From contig JAVTLE010000011.1 of assembly GCA_033439295.1 (NCBI GenBank), positions 372,082 through 436,081 of the forward strand: 64,000 bases of DNA, given 5' to 3'. Below, piece by piece: positions 24,759 to 36,600 of this stretch (the first letter of the stretch is position 1; every line of letters begins with the position of its first letter). The notes under the pieces are model-generated. The model ran no database searches. It worked only from the letters and a program-made list of their open reading frames with translations, and was not told the DNA's origin. Source of the DNA: Deuterostichococcus epilithicus (Eukaryota > Chlorophyta > Trebouxiophyceae > Prasiolales > Stichococcaceae). The position numbers and the translations under genes were made by a program.

Positions 24759-27172
24759 CTAGAAGCCGCCCAGCGGCGGCAGGGTCTCTGCGCCCTGCAA
24801 AGGCTTCGTCACGAACCAGTCCAGCGGGTCATCCGTAACAGGCATGGCCTCGATCATTGACAGCTCCAGCAGCGGAAGCGGCGACGCGCCCCAGTCGGGG
24901 TCGTGTAGCTGCCGCCGCGGTTGCGCCCTGATGTCGACCATTGCTGGCGCTGCACACAACATGATAAATGAGTCTCGGCCCAGATGCACCAGCGCAGCGC
25001 CGTATTGTGTGTCACCTCCATATGATCTGCTCCTATGCTCCTGTCATACTACACGGCTAAACCCTCCGCTCTCGCGGCAGGGTGGTACATGGCAATATCG
25101 ACTGTAGCAGGTGAGCATCGAGGCCGAACTCTGAGGCCGACTATAGGTATTTGCAGGCCGTGACTGAGGCAGAGACCACATCGCCTTGATGCTGGCTCAT
25201 GCAACAGCGAGGCGAGCAGCGGGCGCGCACCGGCGCTATACAGGCGCACGGCATCGGCGGCCGGCGTCACGGACACTGATGCCGCGAACGGAGGGGCGGT
25301 GGCGAACGGCGGCAGGCGGCTGCAGCTGCCCCGGTCGGGCGCCGTGGCGCGCTTGGATCCGGCGGCGCGCGTGACGATGCGAGCACCACGGGGGGGGGCG
25401 GNGGNGGCTGTCGCCGCCGCCGCCGCTGCCGTGGTGCCGCTGGTCACTGTGCCATGGCCGCCGTGGGCTGAGCGGCTGTGGATGTCATTGCCGCTGGGCG
25501 CTTGAAGCGCCCTCAGGGCCGGAATGTCATAGCTTTCAAGCAGCACCGCCGTAGGTGGTGCTTTGCGCAGCGGCCGGGAGACGCCCTGCGGCCCACAGCG
25601 CTGCCAGCTCTATGTCTGCAAGAGGCTGCTGGCGATAGGCCTCGAGCCCTGCTCAGGCCATGATGTAAGAGCCACAGCAGGCATGAGCTATAGCAAATTC
25701 GGCGGATGGCCCCAGGGGCGCCATAGGCCCTGTGGGCAGTACAGGCCATGCCATGCCCCGCCTTGTGGTGCCGATGCAGCGTAAGCAGCTAGAGAGCGAT
25801 GCAGCAACGCACAACGGCAGACGCAGCTGCATCAACTGGTAAGTACGCTGCCTGTCAGTGGCAACTGAAGGAAGCACAGGCAAGCCGGAGTACAGGTAGG
25901 CAGAGTGAAAGTCTCCCCACACATGTGCGGCACGATGTCTCTCATATTGGCGAGGGGCTTCACAGAACCCTGTCGATTACTGCCGTGCCCAGAGCCAAGA
26001 GCCAAGAGGGCATTACCCGTGAGGGCGTGACGGGGGCGGGTGTTGACGCGAGCACAGCCGGTGCCAGAGTCATGCGCGGGGAGCATGCCGCCTCTGCCGC
26101 CAGCAGCTCCCCGCGCATGCCGGCAGCCTGCCGCACGAGTGCCGAGCGATGCGCCTCGGACTGCTCGAGCTGCACCGTCAATGCCGCCACCCGCTGCCGC
26201 GCCGCCTCCAGCCTGTCCTGCATGCCGCACGTCAGGTCCAGCCGCTTCTGGCGCACCCGCCGAGCAGACTCCCGGTTCGCGATGCGCCTGCAGTTCGCGG
26301 CAATAACTGTCTCGTGCATGGTGACGCCCAGGAGGCCTATGACGTCCACGAGGGTCTCTGAAAGAGGGGTTCCGGTTGGCGTCAGCGTACAAAAATACGC
26401 AGTTCCGCTTTGGCAAACGACCATGCAGCGCGCGTGCTTTGTCAGAGAGATACAACTGGCGGCATTACATTCAAGAGGCCTGAGATTGAAGCACGCTGGC
26501 AGCAGGCCCGATCATCAGGCCCAGCCCTGTATGCTCAGTGGACGACAACGTTTGCGCACCGCTTGATGCGGCGGCGCTCAGCCTCGTTCAGGTCTTTGGA
26601 ATCGGGGTCGCCGGTGAAGGCGATGGGGCGGCCGATCTTGCGCGGCAGCGGCTCTCCGACGATGGCGGGCAGCGCGGGGCAACCGCCGCTTCTGCGCGCT
26701 GTGCCGCCGCCCTTCAGTGCTGGGCGCCTGCATGCATTTGTTGTGCCACAGGCAGCAATATCAATCCCAAGGCGGCGTCAGAGTGCGGCTGTGGTGACCT
26801 GGGTAACCAAACTGGATGTTTCGCTCAGTTTCTGTCGTCTCCTTCGCTGCTCCTGACGCAACCACTCAAATGGGGGTATAAGCTCAACATCTGCCAACGC
26901 AGTGCCCACATTACAACTGGAGCATGCTGATGCGGAGGCGGAATGTACACAAAACTCCAACATGGTGCAGACAGCAGTGCGACGCCCCCTTGCCGATGCA
27001 TGCTGGAGGATGACAAAGGAACTCACCTCGGCCCTTGCTGGTCCGGCACGAATGCCAGGTCCTTGCAGTCTAGATCTGAGGATCCAGTGCCGCTGGCGGA
27101 AGGCGGCGGCGCTGGTGGCGACACGGCTTCGAAAGGCGATGGCAGCTTGCAGAGGGGGTCAAGGCGCCCCAT
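24759..27172 (-). CDS. bZIP transcription factor (paralogue of the gene at 29621-31427)
   Basis: A nuclear DNA-binding regulator of the bZIP class. Exons: 27172-27027 (ATG, donor GTGAGT), 26727-26560, 26287 to about 26017, about 25511-25231, and 24949-24759 (TAG). Exon 2 encodes PRKIGRPIAFTGDPDSKD and AERRRIKR. Exon 3 continues RIANRESARRVRQKR, the basic region with the N-x7-R signature, followed by a leucine-zipper coiled coil. Exon 4 ends SVSVTPAADAVRLYSAG, and exon 5 ends with a conserved DDPLDWFVTKPL motif. Junctions 1-2, 2-3 and 4-5 agree in phase; the junction between exons 3 and 4 is not resolved, and two Ns near 25402-25405 sit inside exon 4. The first exon has no counterpart in the paralogue. 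The DNA target cannot be inferred from the sequence. Confidence 0.8.
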
Positions 27173-29620
27173 GGTGGCGTGATGGTATACGCGCCGGCGC
27201 TGCAGCAGCAAGCGGGTCAGACAATCGGGCGGTTGCATGCCCTTGGAAGACTCTGTACGAACAACACTTGGGCGCCCAAGAAAGGAGGTGGTACTGTCAT
27301 GGTTGGTGAAAGGACCGATGAAAGAGTCAGATGTTCCTTTTATTTTCGCGAGGATTGCACCTGCGGAGACGATCGCCCTGCAGACGGTGGACCCCAGCTG
27401 CAGGCAATACAAGTGTCCACAGCTGTCGACGCGGCGCGTCGACGGCGGGCACGACGAGCCACAGCTCGTCGTTCTTGCGCTCTTCTGATTGAGCCTGCGT
27501 CAAGTCAAAGCGCAATGTATGCCAGAGTCATGGCGCGCCAGCACGACATATATGCGCAAGACACAGTGTTTGTACCGGGCAAGCGATGCAGCTTGAGCCC
27601 ACATACAATGGGGCCTCGCGAACCTTTGCTGTTATTAGTTGATGATTAGATTGGACACTGGCTCACAGTCATGTATCGACCACGAGCGTCACAAAATATT
27701 GACCGCGAAGGAACCTCAGCGTCAAAAGTCAGCACCAGCGCACCACGGCGCGGCCTGGTCTTCTCACAAGACGATCAAGTGGCTTGATACCATCGGTAAA
27801 GGACCCTTTGATCGCTATGTCCAGCAGGATGGCGACGGGGGCTGCGCAGATGCACGTTCTTGCAGGACGGCCCAGACAAATGGCCGCTGACTCATGGTAT
27901 CCGTCTCACCTGGGTCTCTGATGTCTCACGCAGTCGCACTAGACGTCCACCCTGCAACAGGTCTCTTCCAAGGTGCGAAAGGGGCCCACCGCATAACGAG
28001 CACTTCAAAAACAGTCCGGCAGCCGTCGTGAACCTGCCATAGCATCAGAGGTCAGAAAATTTGTCATATGCAGGAAATCTTTGGAAATCTGTCACAATCT
28101 CATAGCTGAAGTCCTGTTCACCTAACGGGGTTGCTGAGCTGACGTTCTTGAGCTGATCAGATGAACAAAAACCTTCGTAGGCTATCTGCTAACCGTCATC
28201 TTCAGCATGTTGTGTGAGGCTGTCGTGGGCCGCGATGTGCGCCATTCAAGAAGGGATGATGTCTCCGCGTGTCCTCGATGCACGCATGCTGCTGCATCCA
28301 CCGGCCTGGGTTAGCAGCGAGTGATCAGGAGATGCGGTGATTGGCCCCGATGAGCTGCGAGTCTGGCGGCGGCGCGTTGCTCCACTGCTGGCTCACATGC
28401 ACTGGTGGGCGTGCGGGCGGCTGTGCCAATGACATGCAGCCAGTATCGCGTGACGGGCAGGACAGAGGCGGCACAAGCTAGCCCACAGGCATGCCCACAT
28501 TCGTCCTGCGGACCAGGAAAACCCCAACACAGATCTGCCCTGCCTGTGGCGCGGAGAACCTCCGGTTACCTAGACTGGAATTACAGTCATTTTGTTTGAC
28601 TTGCATGTGTTAGGCCTAAACGCAGGCTCGCTGTGGGGACATCCAGGACAGGTATTGTTTAATCTGGAGCGACGTCAAACTGCAGAGGACGGCGCGCGTG
28701 CATCATGACGGTTCGTTGGCGGAACCGCCGCACTGGAGTCACGCCACGCCACTGACAAGAAAAAGCCGAGATAGGCGAGATGTGCAGGCAGCTGCAAAGA
28801 TACAGAAATCGGACAGAAGCTTGTTTACACCTCCTTGAGCGAGCCAGCAAGAACGAAAGCAGAGCATCAAAGATGTCTCTTGTCTCCGGTAAACCGGAAA
28901 TATCAACAAGTGTACATACATGCATGGTGGACGGCACCAAAGGGCCTGTTGATGGCGCAGGCCAAAGAATTGCTACCAGACAACCTGTTCATACCCCAGC
29001 AGAAGCTCAAGCGGGGGCGGATACGATCCGAGACATACACCCTACAGAAGCCCATACCCCTGTTCTATTCGATTCCCGGTCAGCTTGGGACGAGGGGCAT
29101 GCATTGCAGCCGGGACGAGCAGGGGACCAGCAGCAGAGCTGTTGCTAGTGGTGGCACCCTCCCTCGTCCCGGCTACCATCTGCACCGACCGCTGGAGGAC
29201 GCCCACATCAAAATGGGGCCTGGCGCAGCTACTGACAGCCTGTGCCTGGCAGCCAGACAGAGTCCCATGACAGACCTGTTGACGCTACTGCATGGCGCTA
29301 GAAGCGTACTTACTTAGGCGCGGCTTGCTTGCGCCACAGGAGAGGGTTGCCGCAGGAAAGAATTTCGCCTCATTAACTAAGGGGGGGTGTTGCGCCGCCC
29401 TAGGGCGCCCCCAGGGCGGCGCAGCGGCAGCGACGCTCCTGCCGCCGCCGTGTGGCAGCTCCCGAGTCAGAGGCGGCGCGCGAGTCAGCAGCGAGCGCCT
29501 GCCGGGGGCGTGGGCAACCGGATTGCGTCATGAGCTGGCGCACAGCCCTCACACCTCGTGCGCTCCAGGGAGCCCAAAGGCCGGAGCGCCCGAGGAGCAA
29601 GGCAGGCGCAACTCGGCGCC
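27173..29620. other. Intergenic stretch between the two bZIP genes
   Basis: I see no supported exon, RNA gene or repeat family here. It should hold the promoter of the left bZIP gene and the 3' UTR of the right one. Confidence 0.45.
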
Positions 29621-31427
29621 CTACACATAGTCTAGGCCCAGCGACGGCCTGGCCAGCAGCCATTCCAGCGGGTCCAATTGCAGGCCCGGCACGACCGCCT
29701 CGCACTGCTGCGCCGGCTGCGGCGCGGCGGGCGGCGTCGCGGGCGCCGGCCAGAGGTCCGCTGGCGGCGCCGGCGCCTGCTGGGGAGCCGGCGCTGCAGG
29801 CACAACAGAGGCGCGTCGTGGTCAGCATTGTGCAACGGCTTCGGCAGGCACGCGACTAAGCGGCGGAGGGCCTTGCGCAGCCCAACCTGGCAACCCCCAG
29901 CATGGCGCCCCACACCCCGTGGCATGTGTCGCAAAGGACTGCTGTCGGCCATCAGAACCTGGCCGCTATGTGCCCAGAACAAGCCACACGCCAAAAATCT
30001 GGTAGATCGGAAGACAGCAGGAGGATCGTGCCCAACACGGCAGGTACGCCTTGAGCCGAGTGTCAGCAGTCAGGCGCAAACCTGCATGGCACAGCCGCGT
30101 CATGCCGGCAGCCGGTGTCACGGAGATGCGGGGCAGGGCCGCCGGCACAGAGCCATTGCTGCTGTGCGACGCAGGACCAGCGGCCGCGGCGGCGACGGAA
30201 GTGACGGTGCGGCTCTTGTTGGCGGTGGAAAGGGCAATGGCCGACGCGGCCATCTCGGTGAAGCAGGACGAATCGGCACTCGCGACCTTCAAGTCGGCGG
30301 GATCGCCGCTCGTCACGACGCCGCTGCGGCCGCCAAAGCCGCCAAAGCTTGGTCCGACGCCGCAGGAGAGCAGCCCAGGAGAAGTCGGCAAGCTGGCTGC
30401 AGCTGGAGTGGCAGCACCTGACGTAGTCGTGCCATTGTTCAGAAGCGACAGCTTGCTTGGCCCCTGCAGAGCATGCGGATGATGTCAATCATACATGCAT
30501 ATGTGTCAAGTGCATCGACTGAAGGACTGCAGTTGCCGCTGGCCTGTAATTTCTCTCCACGTCCTAACTGGTCACATCACCTGCGGCTTGGCGGCTGATC
30601 ATGCAACGGATGCCTGATGCTGCAGATAACAATCATGCAGCACATGGTACATTGCACAAGTAGGGAATGCAAAGACCAAGCAAAGCTCGGGCCTGGCAGA
30701 CAGCCAGCCAGCCAGCAGGCAGGCAGCCTGACGACACGTATGAGTTGCAAAAGGACACCCATCACCTCTGGGGATGGGGCAATAGAGACGGACGAGGAGC
30801 CCGCCGCCACACCGCTGCCGCCCGCTGCCGCCGTGGCGCCGGTGGCCTCGCTGCCGAAGCGTGCAGCGGCTTCTGTGGCATGTGCAGCAGCGCCTGCCGC
30901 AGACTTGGCACGCATGTCGGCGATCTGGTGCGCAAGCCCGGCGCACTGCGACTCGGCCTGCTGCAGCGCCGCCGCCAGCGCCGCCGCACGCGCGTGCATC
31001 GCCTCCAGCCTGGCCTGCATGTCGCACAGCGCCTCCTGCCGCTTCTGACGCACCCGCCGCGCCGACTCCCGGTTGGCTACGCGCCTGCGGCCGGCCGGCG
31101 AGCAGGGGTTCTGAGGAGGTTCCAAAAGAGGTTCAGGTTGGGCATTTGACCAGGGTCCCTTATAGACCGGAAGAGTCCAGCCGGAGTCCAGCCGGCAGGC
31201 AGCAAACAGTGCAGAACTCGTTGCTGAGGCGACTGAGTTGCTGGCAGTGTTGCAGGGGAGGAGATTGAGGATCATGCCGCCCTCTCCCACCGCTTGATGC
31301 GGCGCCGTTCCGAATCGCTCAGGTCGGTGGAGTTGGGGTCGCCGGTGAAGGTGATGGGCCGCCCGATCTTGCGCCGCGGCGGGGTTCCTGCAGAGGTCGC
31401 CTCGGCATCCAGTCCGTCGCCAAACAT
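29621..31427 (-). CDS. bZIP transcription factor
   Basis: Second bZIP regulator, with the same architecture as the gene to the left. Exons: 31427-31291, 31084-30766, 30463-30082, 29793-29621 (TAG); all junction phases agree. The start ATG sits in a strong GCCGCCATG context. Exon 1 encodes RRKIGRPITFTGDPNSTD and SERRRIKR. Exon 2 starts at the same phase as in the paralogue with RVANRESARRVRQKR (N-x7-R) and then a heptad-rich zipper. Exon 3 ends RISVTPAAGMTRLCHAG; exon 4 carries LDPLEWLLARPSLGLDYV at the C-terminus, matching the paralogue's DDPLDWF motif. A tandem duplication is the simplest origin, but introns and linkers have fully diverged, so it is old. Confidence 0.88.
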
Positions 31428-32175
31428 GGCGGCTCTTCGTGACTGTGAAACGCCTTCCAAAGTCGCGTAAGGACGCTCGCTTGCTGTGGATCCGCGCGAA
31501 GCCCTGCGTTTCCAACAGCACACGGTCCGGTGGGGGTTCTCTTGACCAGATCGTTTGCCCGTCATGTCTGCAGAGCTGCGATCGCCTGCCGCGCGCCAGA
31601 GTCCTGTATGGAAAGGCGAATCAAGCTCACAACACCAGACCGAGAGACCACACGTGAACCACTCAACTTTTTAGCGCTCTGTCGCCGGAATACCAGGCGG
31701 GCGAATACGATGCTGCGACAAGGAGCAGCTGAACACGGCATCCTTGGTTCATTTGTCATCAGGCCAATCGGAGGAGGGTTTCGAGCACGTGCAGCAGCCG
31801 CACAGAGGGCCCCCATCCTCTCTTTCCCAACGACACATTGTCCGCGTGTACCAGCGCTAGAAACGCTTGTCGGTCCGTCAGTGCCATTACCGACACGCAG
31901 CATGCTGCATTCGAAGGCAGGAGACCATCGCAAGAGTAACACATCGTGCAGGGGAAGTGGCCGCCTCAAAACAGCCTGCACCTCGCGAGACGCACGTGGA
32001 GGACCTAAGTCGCCCTGCCCGCTCGGCCGGTGATTAGCAGCAGGCCCACGCCCAGGCTCCTGACGTGATATCTCGCCATTTGCAAGCAGGAGACGCAGCT
32101 AGCTGCATCACCTTCCGCACCAAGAGCGTGAGGTGATGAGACGGGGCCCAGCCTCCTGCCGTCCCAAATGCGTGC

Positions 32176-32207
<32 letters not shown>

Positions 32208-32451
32208 ACGCAGGTCTTTCCCAGCCGCTGCTCAATTGCAATCGGAAACCCTATCAGTCGCGTCTTGGCGACAAAGCTGGTACTTTACCGGGTGCGGGAA
32301 AAGGGAAAACAGGCTGAAGCTGCCAGCAAATTTGTCAGACAGATTGCACTTGTGCCCGGATCAGGCATCCTGAGCGCGGGAAGCTTAAATTTCCACAAAC
32401 TTAAAGCCGTGTATGTAAGTTTACTGTCCTTCGGCCGCGAGGAGCGCCCAC
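31428..32451. other. Intergenic stretch with a (GGCA)n microsatellite
   Basis: No exon supported. It should hold the promoter of the bZIP gene to the left. A tetranucleotide run of about seven (CAGG) units lies at about 32177-32207. Confidence 0.5.
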
Positions 32452-32760
32452 TTAAGAGTAGCTGAATGTGGCGGTGGCGCCGCCGAAGAAGGGAAGGGTG
32501 GCACTATGAGTGCGTGGGGACACAGTCATACCCATCAGCGATGCCCAACTGAAGGCACTGGAGCGCACGGCGCACTTGAAGCCCTCGGGGGCCAGACCCT
32601 GGCCACAACTCCGGCATTTAGGCCCGCCTGCGCTGGTGCACACCCAGGCGGGTTGGTGGCGCCGCATGCTGGCGCTGCGGACTTCGCACGCCTGGGTGGC
32701 GGCCGTGTTGCTGGCGCCGTCACGGAAGGAGCGCAGGGTTGCCAGCCGCTGCGCCGCCAG
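32452..32760 (-). CDS. Unidentified protein, last exon (upstream exons uncertain)
   Basis: A 103-codon open exon follows a good acceptor (..GTGCTGCAG) at 32761. It reads LAAQRLATLRSFRDGASNTA early, has a compact PKCRSCGQGLAPEGFKC motif that could bind a metal, and ends FFGGATATFSYS then a stop. I do not recognise the family. Upstream coding probably lies within 32785-33063, where a cluster of Ns at about 32860-32869 interrupts an Ala/Gly-rich frame; I could not find a junction of matching phase. The exon is supported by its open frame and acceptor only, so a chance frame is possible. Confidence 0.45.
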   Translation of the reverse strand: MAAQRLATLRSFRDGASNTAATQACEVRSASMRRHQPAWVCTSAGGPKCRSCGQGLAPEGFKCAVRSSAFSWASLMGMTVSPRTHSATLPFFGGATATFSYS

Positions 32761-33063
32761 CTGCAGCACGGGCAACGAATAGGGCTACGTGGCGTGGCCG
32801 TCCAGCGGGGCAGCGCTGCCGCCGGCAGGCAGCACACCGGCCAGTGGGCCTGCGCCGGCNNCCNTNNNCGCGCCGGCGGCCGTCGGCACGCCGGCATCGA
32901 GCAGGCCGACCATGCTGTGCTGCATACAGCATCTTATTATGCACATGACGAGCGTGGCTGTGGTGCAGCAATTACGCCGCCACAGCGCCGGCATTGCCGC
33001 CGCCAGAAAGTGCCTCACGCAGCCGCTCTCGGGTTCCGCCTTCTCGCAGAAGACGCCCACCAA

Positions 33064-34164
33064 AGCAAGTTCCTAAACGTCGTCATCTGCACCGAAACAC
33101 CGTGGAACGTCATGGTAGCGCCGCCTTCTCGTGCAGGAAGCATCGCAGACTGGCAGATAAAAAGATCAAAAAGAATGCAGCGCCATCCCTTTTTTGTGTT
33201 TTTTACGCAGCGCCATCTCTTTTTCTTGCTTCTTGCTGGGCAACCAATAAGGAGCAGACTGCGCGAGAACAGGACACGGACAGCAATGCTGTCTCATTAC
33301 AGCACCAGATATGTGCTCCTGCAGCTTGGGCCAGTCATGGGAAGTGGAGCGGAGCCGCCACGTAGCACGGCTGCCGCCAACATTGCATCTTCCTAACGGG
33401 CGCTAGTGACAGATGCGGGATCGGAGTCAGAGCAAAGGGCGACCGAACATGCAGCCCCAAGCAGTGACAAGGCCTCGAAGAGCCTGCCGTCAAGAGCTGC
33501 GTGGCTGCGGCGCTCCCAGCCAGCACATTTTGCTTGGCATAGCAAGCAGTGGGTAGGGCAGCTGCTGCGGATAGATCTAACGCCGTGGGAGCCGCTGCGA
33601 GGACGCGCAGGTCGCGCTCTCCATGCCCGCTCAGCAGACCTTGAGGTATCTCTGTATACAGCACGAGCCAGAAGTCAGCGAACGTCCAACGGAACAATAG
33701 ATTATGATTATGTGTCGTCGGTAGACTGTCGGTAGGAGATTGTCTCGAGCGGCGGATTCCGGCAATTCCAGCAAGACATTCGTTGATTTGAGTGCGATGG
33801 GCTCGACGCATTCTTCAATTTGGATCTCCGAGACGAGTACACACGTGATGCGATTCCGCAAGCAATGTTCTCGCAACATTGGAGCACACCCCCATCGGAG
33901 CATAAGCGGGGTTGATCACAGTGACACACATGCGAAGACCCTCCAGCGAGGAATGCAAACCCCGATCAAGGAGGAAACAAACTCTCGCGATAAAGAACAC
34001 CGCCGCCCGGACAGAGCGAGATGCACTCAGGCGAGGTTGATCTGGAGACACCGTCGTCCTCCTGCAACAAGCCTGAAGACTGGGCATTACAGCGTTCCAA
34101 TGTGCGGGCCGATGCGGCCGTCATCATCCCTGCTATCAACACTCACTGTGCTGCACTCGCGGCC
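33064..34164. other. Intergenic stretch downstream of the HisG gene
   Basis: No exon supported. A TGTAA motif on the minus strand at 34087-34091, 74 bp past the HisG stop, is a plausible algal polyadenylation signal. Confidence 0.45.
34087..34091 (-). terminator. Candidate TGTAA polyadenylation signal of the HisG gene
   Basis: TGTAA is the usual polyadenylation signal in chlorophyte algae. Here it lies 74 bp downstream of the TAA stop. Position and motif are the only evidence. Confidence 0.35.
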
Positions 34165-36600
34165 TTACGGGCTTGCGGGGGCATCCTCCAGCCCCAGCTT
34201 GTCCAGCAGCTGCCGCCAGCGCACCGGCTCCTCGTCAAAGATGTACGTCATCGGCTGCACCAGCACGCCGCTGCCACCCAGCTGCAGCGATATCAACACA
34301 GTCTCGGCTTTGTATGAGCAAGCATCGTCTGTGCCGCACAACGAAGCATGCATCATATATCACTGCCGGAAATTCGCGACAGAGCTCAAACGAATGTGGC
34401 AAGACCGCCGACAACTCCAAAGTTCCGACTTGCACACCAGGCATGCACAGCAGGCAAACCCAGAGTTGCGTGGGCGGCGTGTTGCAGTAGGAAGGAGATG
34501 TGCTAGATTGCCCGGACCTTGCGCAGCTCCTTCACAGAGGCGTACAGCTGCTTCTTGGGCACGCAGATGGTGGCTCCAAACAGCCGCGGGGCGCCGCCGC
34601 TCGCGGAGCCGTTGCCGCCGCCGCCGCCGATGCTGCCGGGCGTGTATACTGGGCTGACGGTGGGGCCCTGCAGCCCTCGGAGGCCCTCCGACCCCAGGAT
34701 CTTGCCGGCCACCTCCTCCGCCGAGCCGCCGTGCATGTTGGCGATCACCGAGTAGAACTTGCCTGCAGGGAGGGAGGAGCGAGATCAGGCGCCGCTGGAA
34801 GCCTCAGATGGGCAGCGCCATGTCTGCAGTCTGAGAAAGTGCAGGCGGCTTCGATTGAGATCATTTGCTCAATGCGTGACAGGCATTCGATGAGCAGTCA
34901 CGTGGTGCAGCCACACAGAGAGCAATCCAAAATGTGGAAAACCACCTAAGAGAGGCGCGACATGCACTGCACTGCACCGCACTGTACTGCAGCGCCACAG
35001 TAGAAATTCAACCGCCCGCACCTGCAGTCAGGTGCGCCTCGAAGCGCTCGATGAGCTCGTGCACAATTGCCAACAGCTCGGGGCGTGCCAGCAGCGCGGC
35101 CCGGTTGCCGACCAGCACGCCCTGGCTGTCCATGATCTTGCCGCCCTCCAGCTGCTTCAAGTTGTTCTCCCGCAGCGTCACGCCCGTAGAAACCTGCGCC
35201 GCGCACGGGTTTAGCCATGCCCACGCGCCTTGCACGCATGCAACTCCACTTGCGGCAAGATGCACTTGGTGCCGCCGCGAACCTCCGATGGCGCCGACAC
35301 CGCAAGCCGCAAGATCCTCCTCTCTGCTGCCTGCCAGCACCCCTGAACGGACCCACCAGGTCCAGCATGTCGGCGGAGCCCATCGCGGTGTGCACATTCA
35401 CAATGCTTACCGCGGCCCAAGAGCAGTCACCCATGTGTCCTGATGGGGCCCACTCACCAGGTCCAGGATGATGTCGGCGGAGCCCATCGCGGGGTGCGCC
35501 TCCAGGGCACCGTCCGCGGCAAGCAGCACAAAGTGCTTGAAGCCCTGCTGCTCGAAGAAGCGGCGCGCGATGGCCTGGTACCCCGTGACCACCCGCAGTG
35601 GCGTCGCCTCGCTCCACTCCGGCATCTCCCGCAGCTCCTGCCGCAGGGAGTCCACACATGGGGTCGCGCCTCAGAGCCGCGGTCCGGCCTTGTGCTCAAC
35701 GAGGAACGGCGCCGCTGCACCACGTCTGCAGAGGCGCCGCCCCGGCAGAGGGACTCAGCCGCAGCCGCTCTGCCGGTGTCTGCAAGACAGCGGGTCGACG
35801 CGAGCAGCCGCTGACCCAGAACACTGCCACAACATGGACGCCGCCGCACACGCACCTGCAGGCTGTGGACGCCCGCAAAGCGGCCGCCCGTAGGCACGCC
35901 CAGCCCCAGGTGGCAGTGCCCAAAGTCCAGGGCGTCGTGCAGCACGATGAGGTCCGGGGAGTCGGCAGCAATCTCCGCAAACATGTCGGCGCCAACGATG
36001 CCCAGGTCCAGGTCCCCGCGCACCAGCTTCCGCACGACGTCGGAGGCGCGCTGGAACCACACCTCCAGGTCCGGCAGCTGCGCGGAAGCGGGGTGTAGCT
36101 TGGGTTCAGGGCTGTGCAGGGATGGCGGCGCCGCGCGCTCGGGGGTGAAACCAAGGCCTGAGCCGCTTGTGTGTCGTGAGCAATTTTCACACAGGGACAG
36201 CGCAGGGGCTGTACGCCGCCCGTTGTCTGGTGGACATGACAGCGCGAAGCACCTGTGAGATGGTGGCGACATACTGCCGCGGGTTCGGCTTGTACACCGA
36301 CAGCTGGCAGTCCTGCGCATGACGGTGTGATCGAAGTGAGCACGGTGACCAAATCGGATGCGTGCGCTCGTCTCTCAAGATCATGTGACCTGTTGATTGC
36401 CTGATGTGCGCGGCCACGCGCGTGCAGCATGAAACGTGCTGGCGACGCGCCGGTGGACAGAGGTGACATTTTCAGTCCGCTCACTCTCAAGAGCTCCTGG
36501 GTGTCCTCTGCCATACGGCCCTTGCTCGGCAAGCCCAGCCGCATGGACGTCCGCTCCTCGCCTCGCCGCTCCAGCGCCGCAGCCACTGCGCTTGCAAGCA
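34165..36600 (-). CDS. HISN1: ATP phosphoribosyltransferase (first step of histidine biosynthesis)
   Basis: Joins ATP and PRPP to make phosphoribosyl-ATP; in plants and algae it works in the plastid. Exons: about 36600-36485 ([20 protein letters not shown]), 36312-36253 ([14 protein letters not shown]), 36077-35856 ([20 protein letters not shown]), 35637-35458 ([17 protein letters not shown]), 35193-35022 ([20 protein letters not shown]), 34762 to about 34512 and 34281-34165 ([20 protein letters not shown], then TAA). These are the hallmark HisG catalytic motifs plus the C-terminal regulatory domain. All junction phases agree except the last, whose donor looks like GC rather than GT. The reading frame stays open upstream of the first listed Met, so a transit-peptide exon further right is likely but not located. 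Confidence 0.92.
35357..35396 (-). repeat. Intronic echo of the 3' end of HisG exon 35637-35458
   Basis: The exon end [14 protein letters not shown] with donor GTGAGT is echoed 101 bp downstream as [12 protein letters not shown] with donor GTGGGT. One codon is missing and a few bases differ. Confidence 0.85.

Noticed and set aside
32177-32207. (CAGG)n run as a CRISPR-like or regulatory array
   Set aside because: A plain microsatellite without spacers or conserved ends.
32506-33396. 296-codon plus-strand open frame
   Set aside because: It crosses the N cluster and overlaps a better minus-strand exon with an acceptor and a Cys motif; its own composition looks like antisense.
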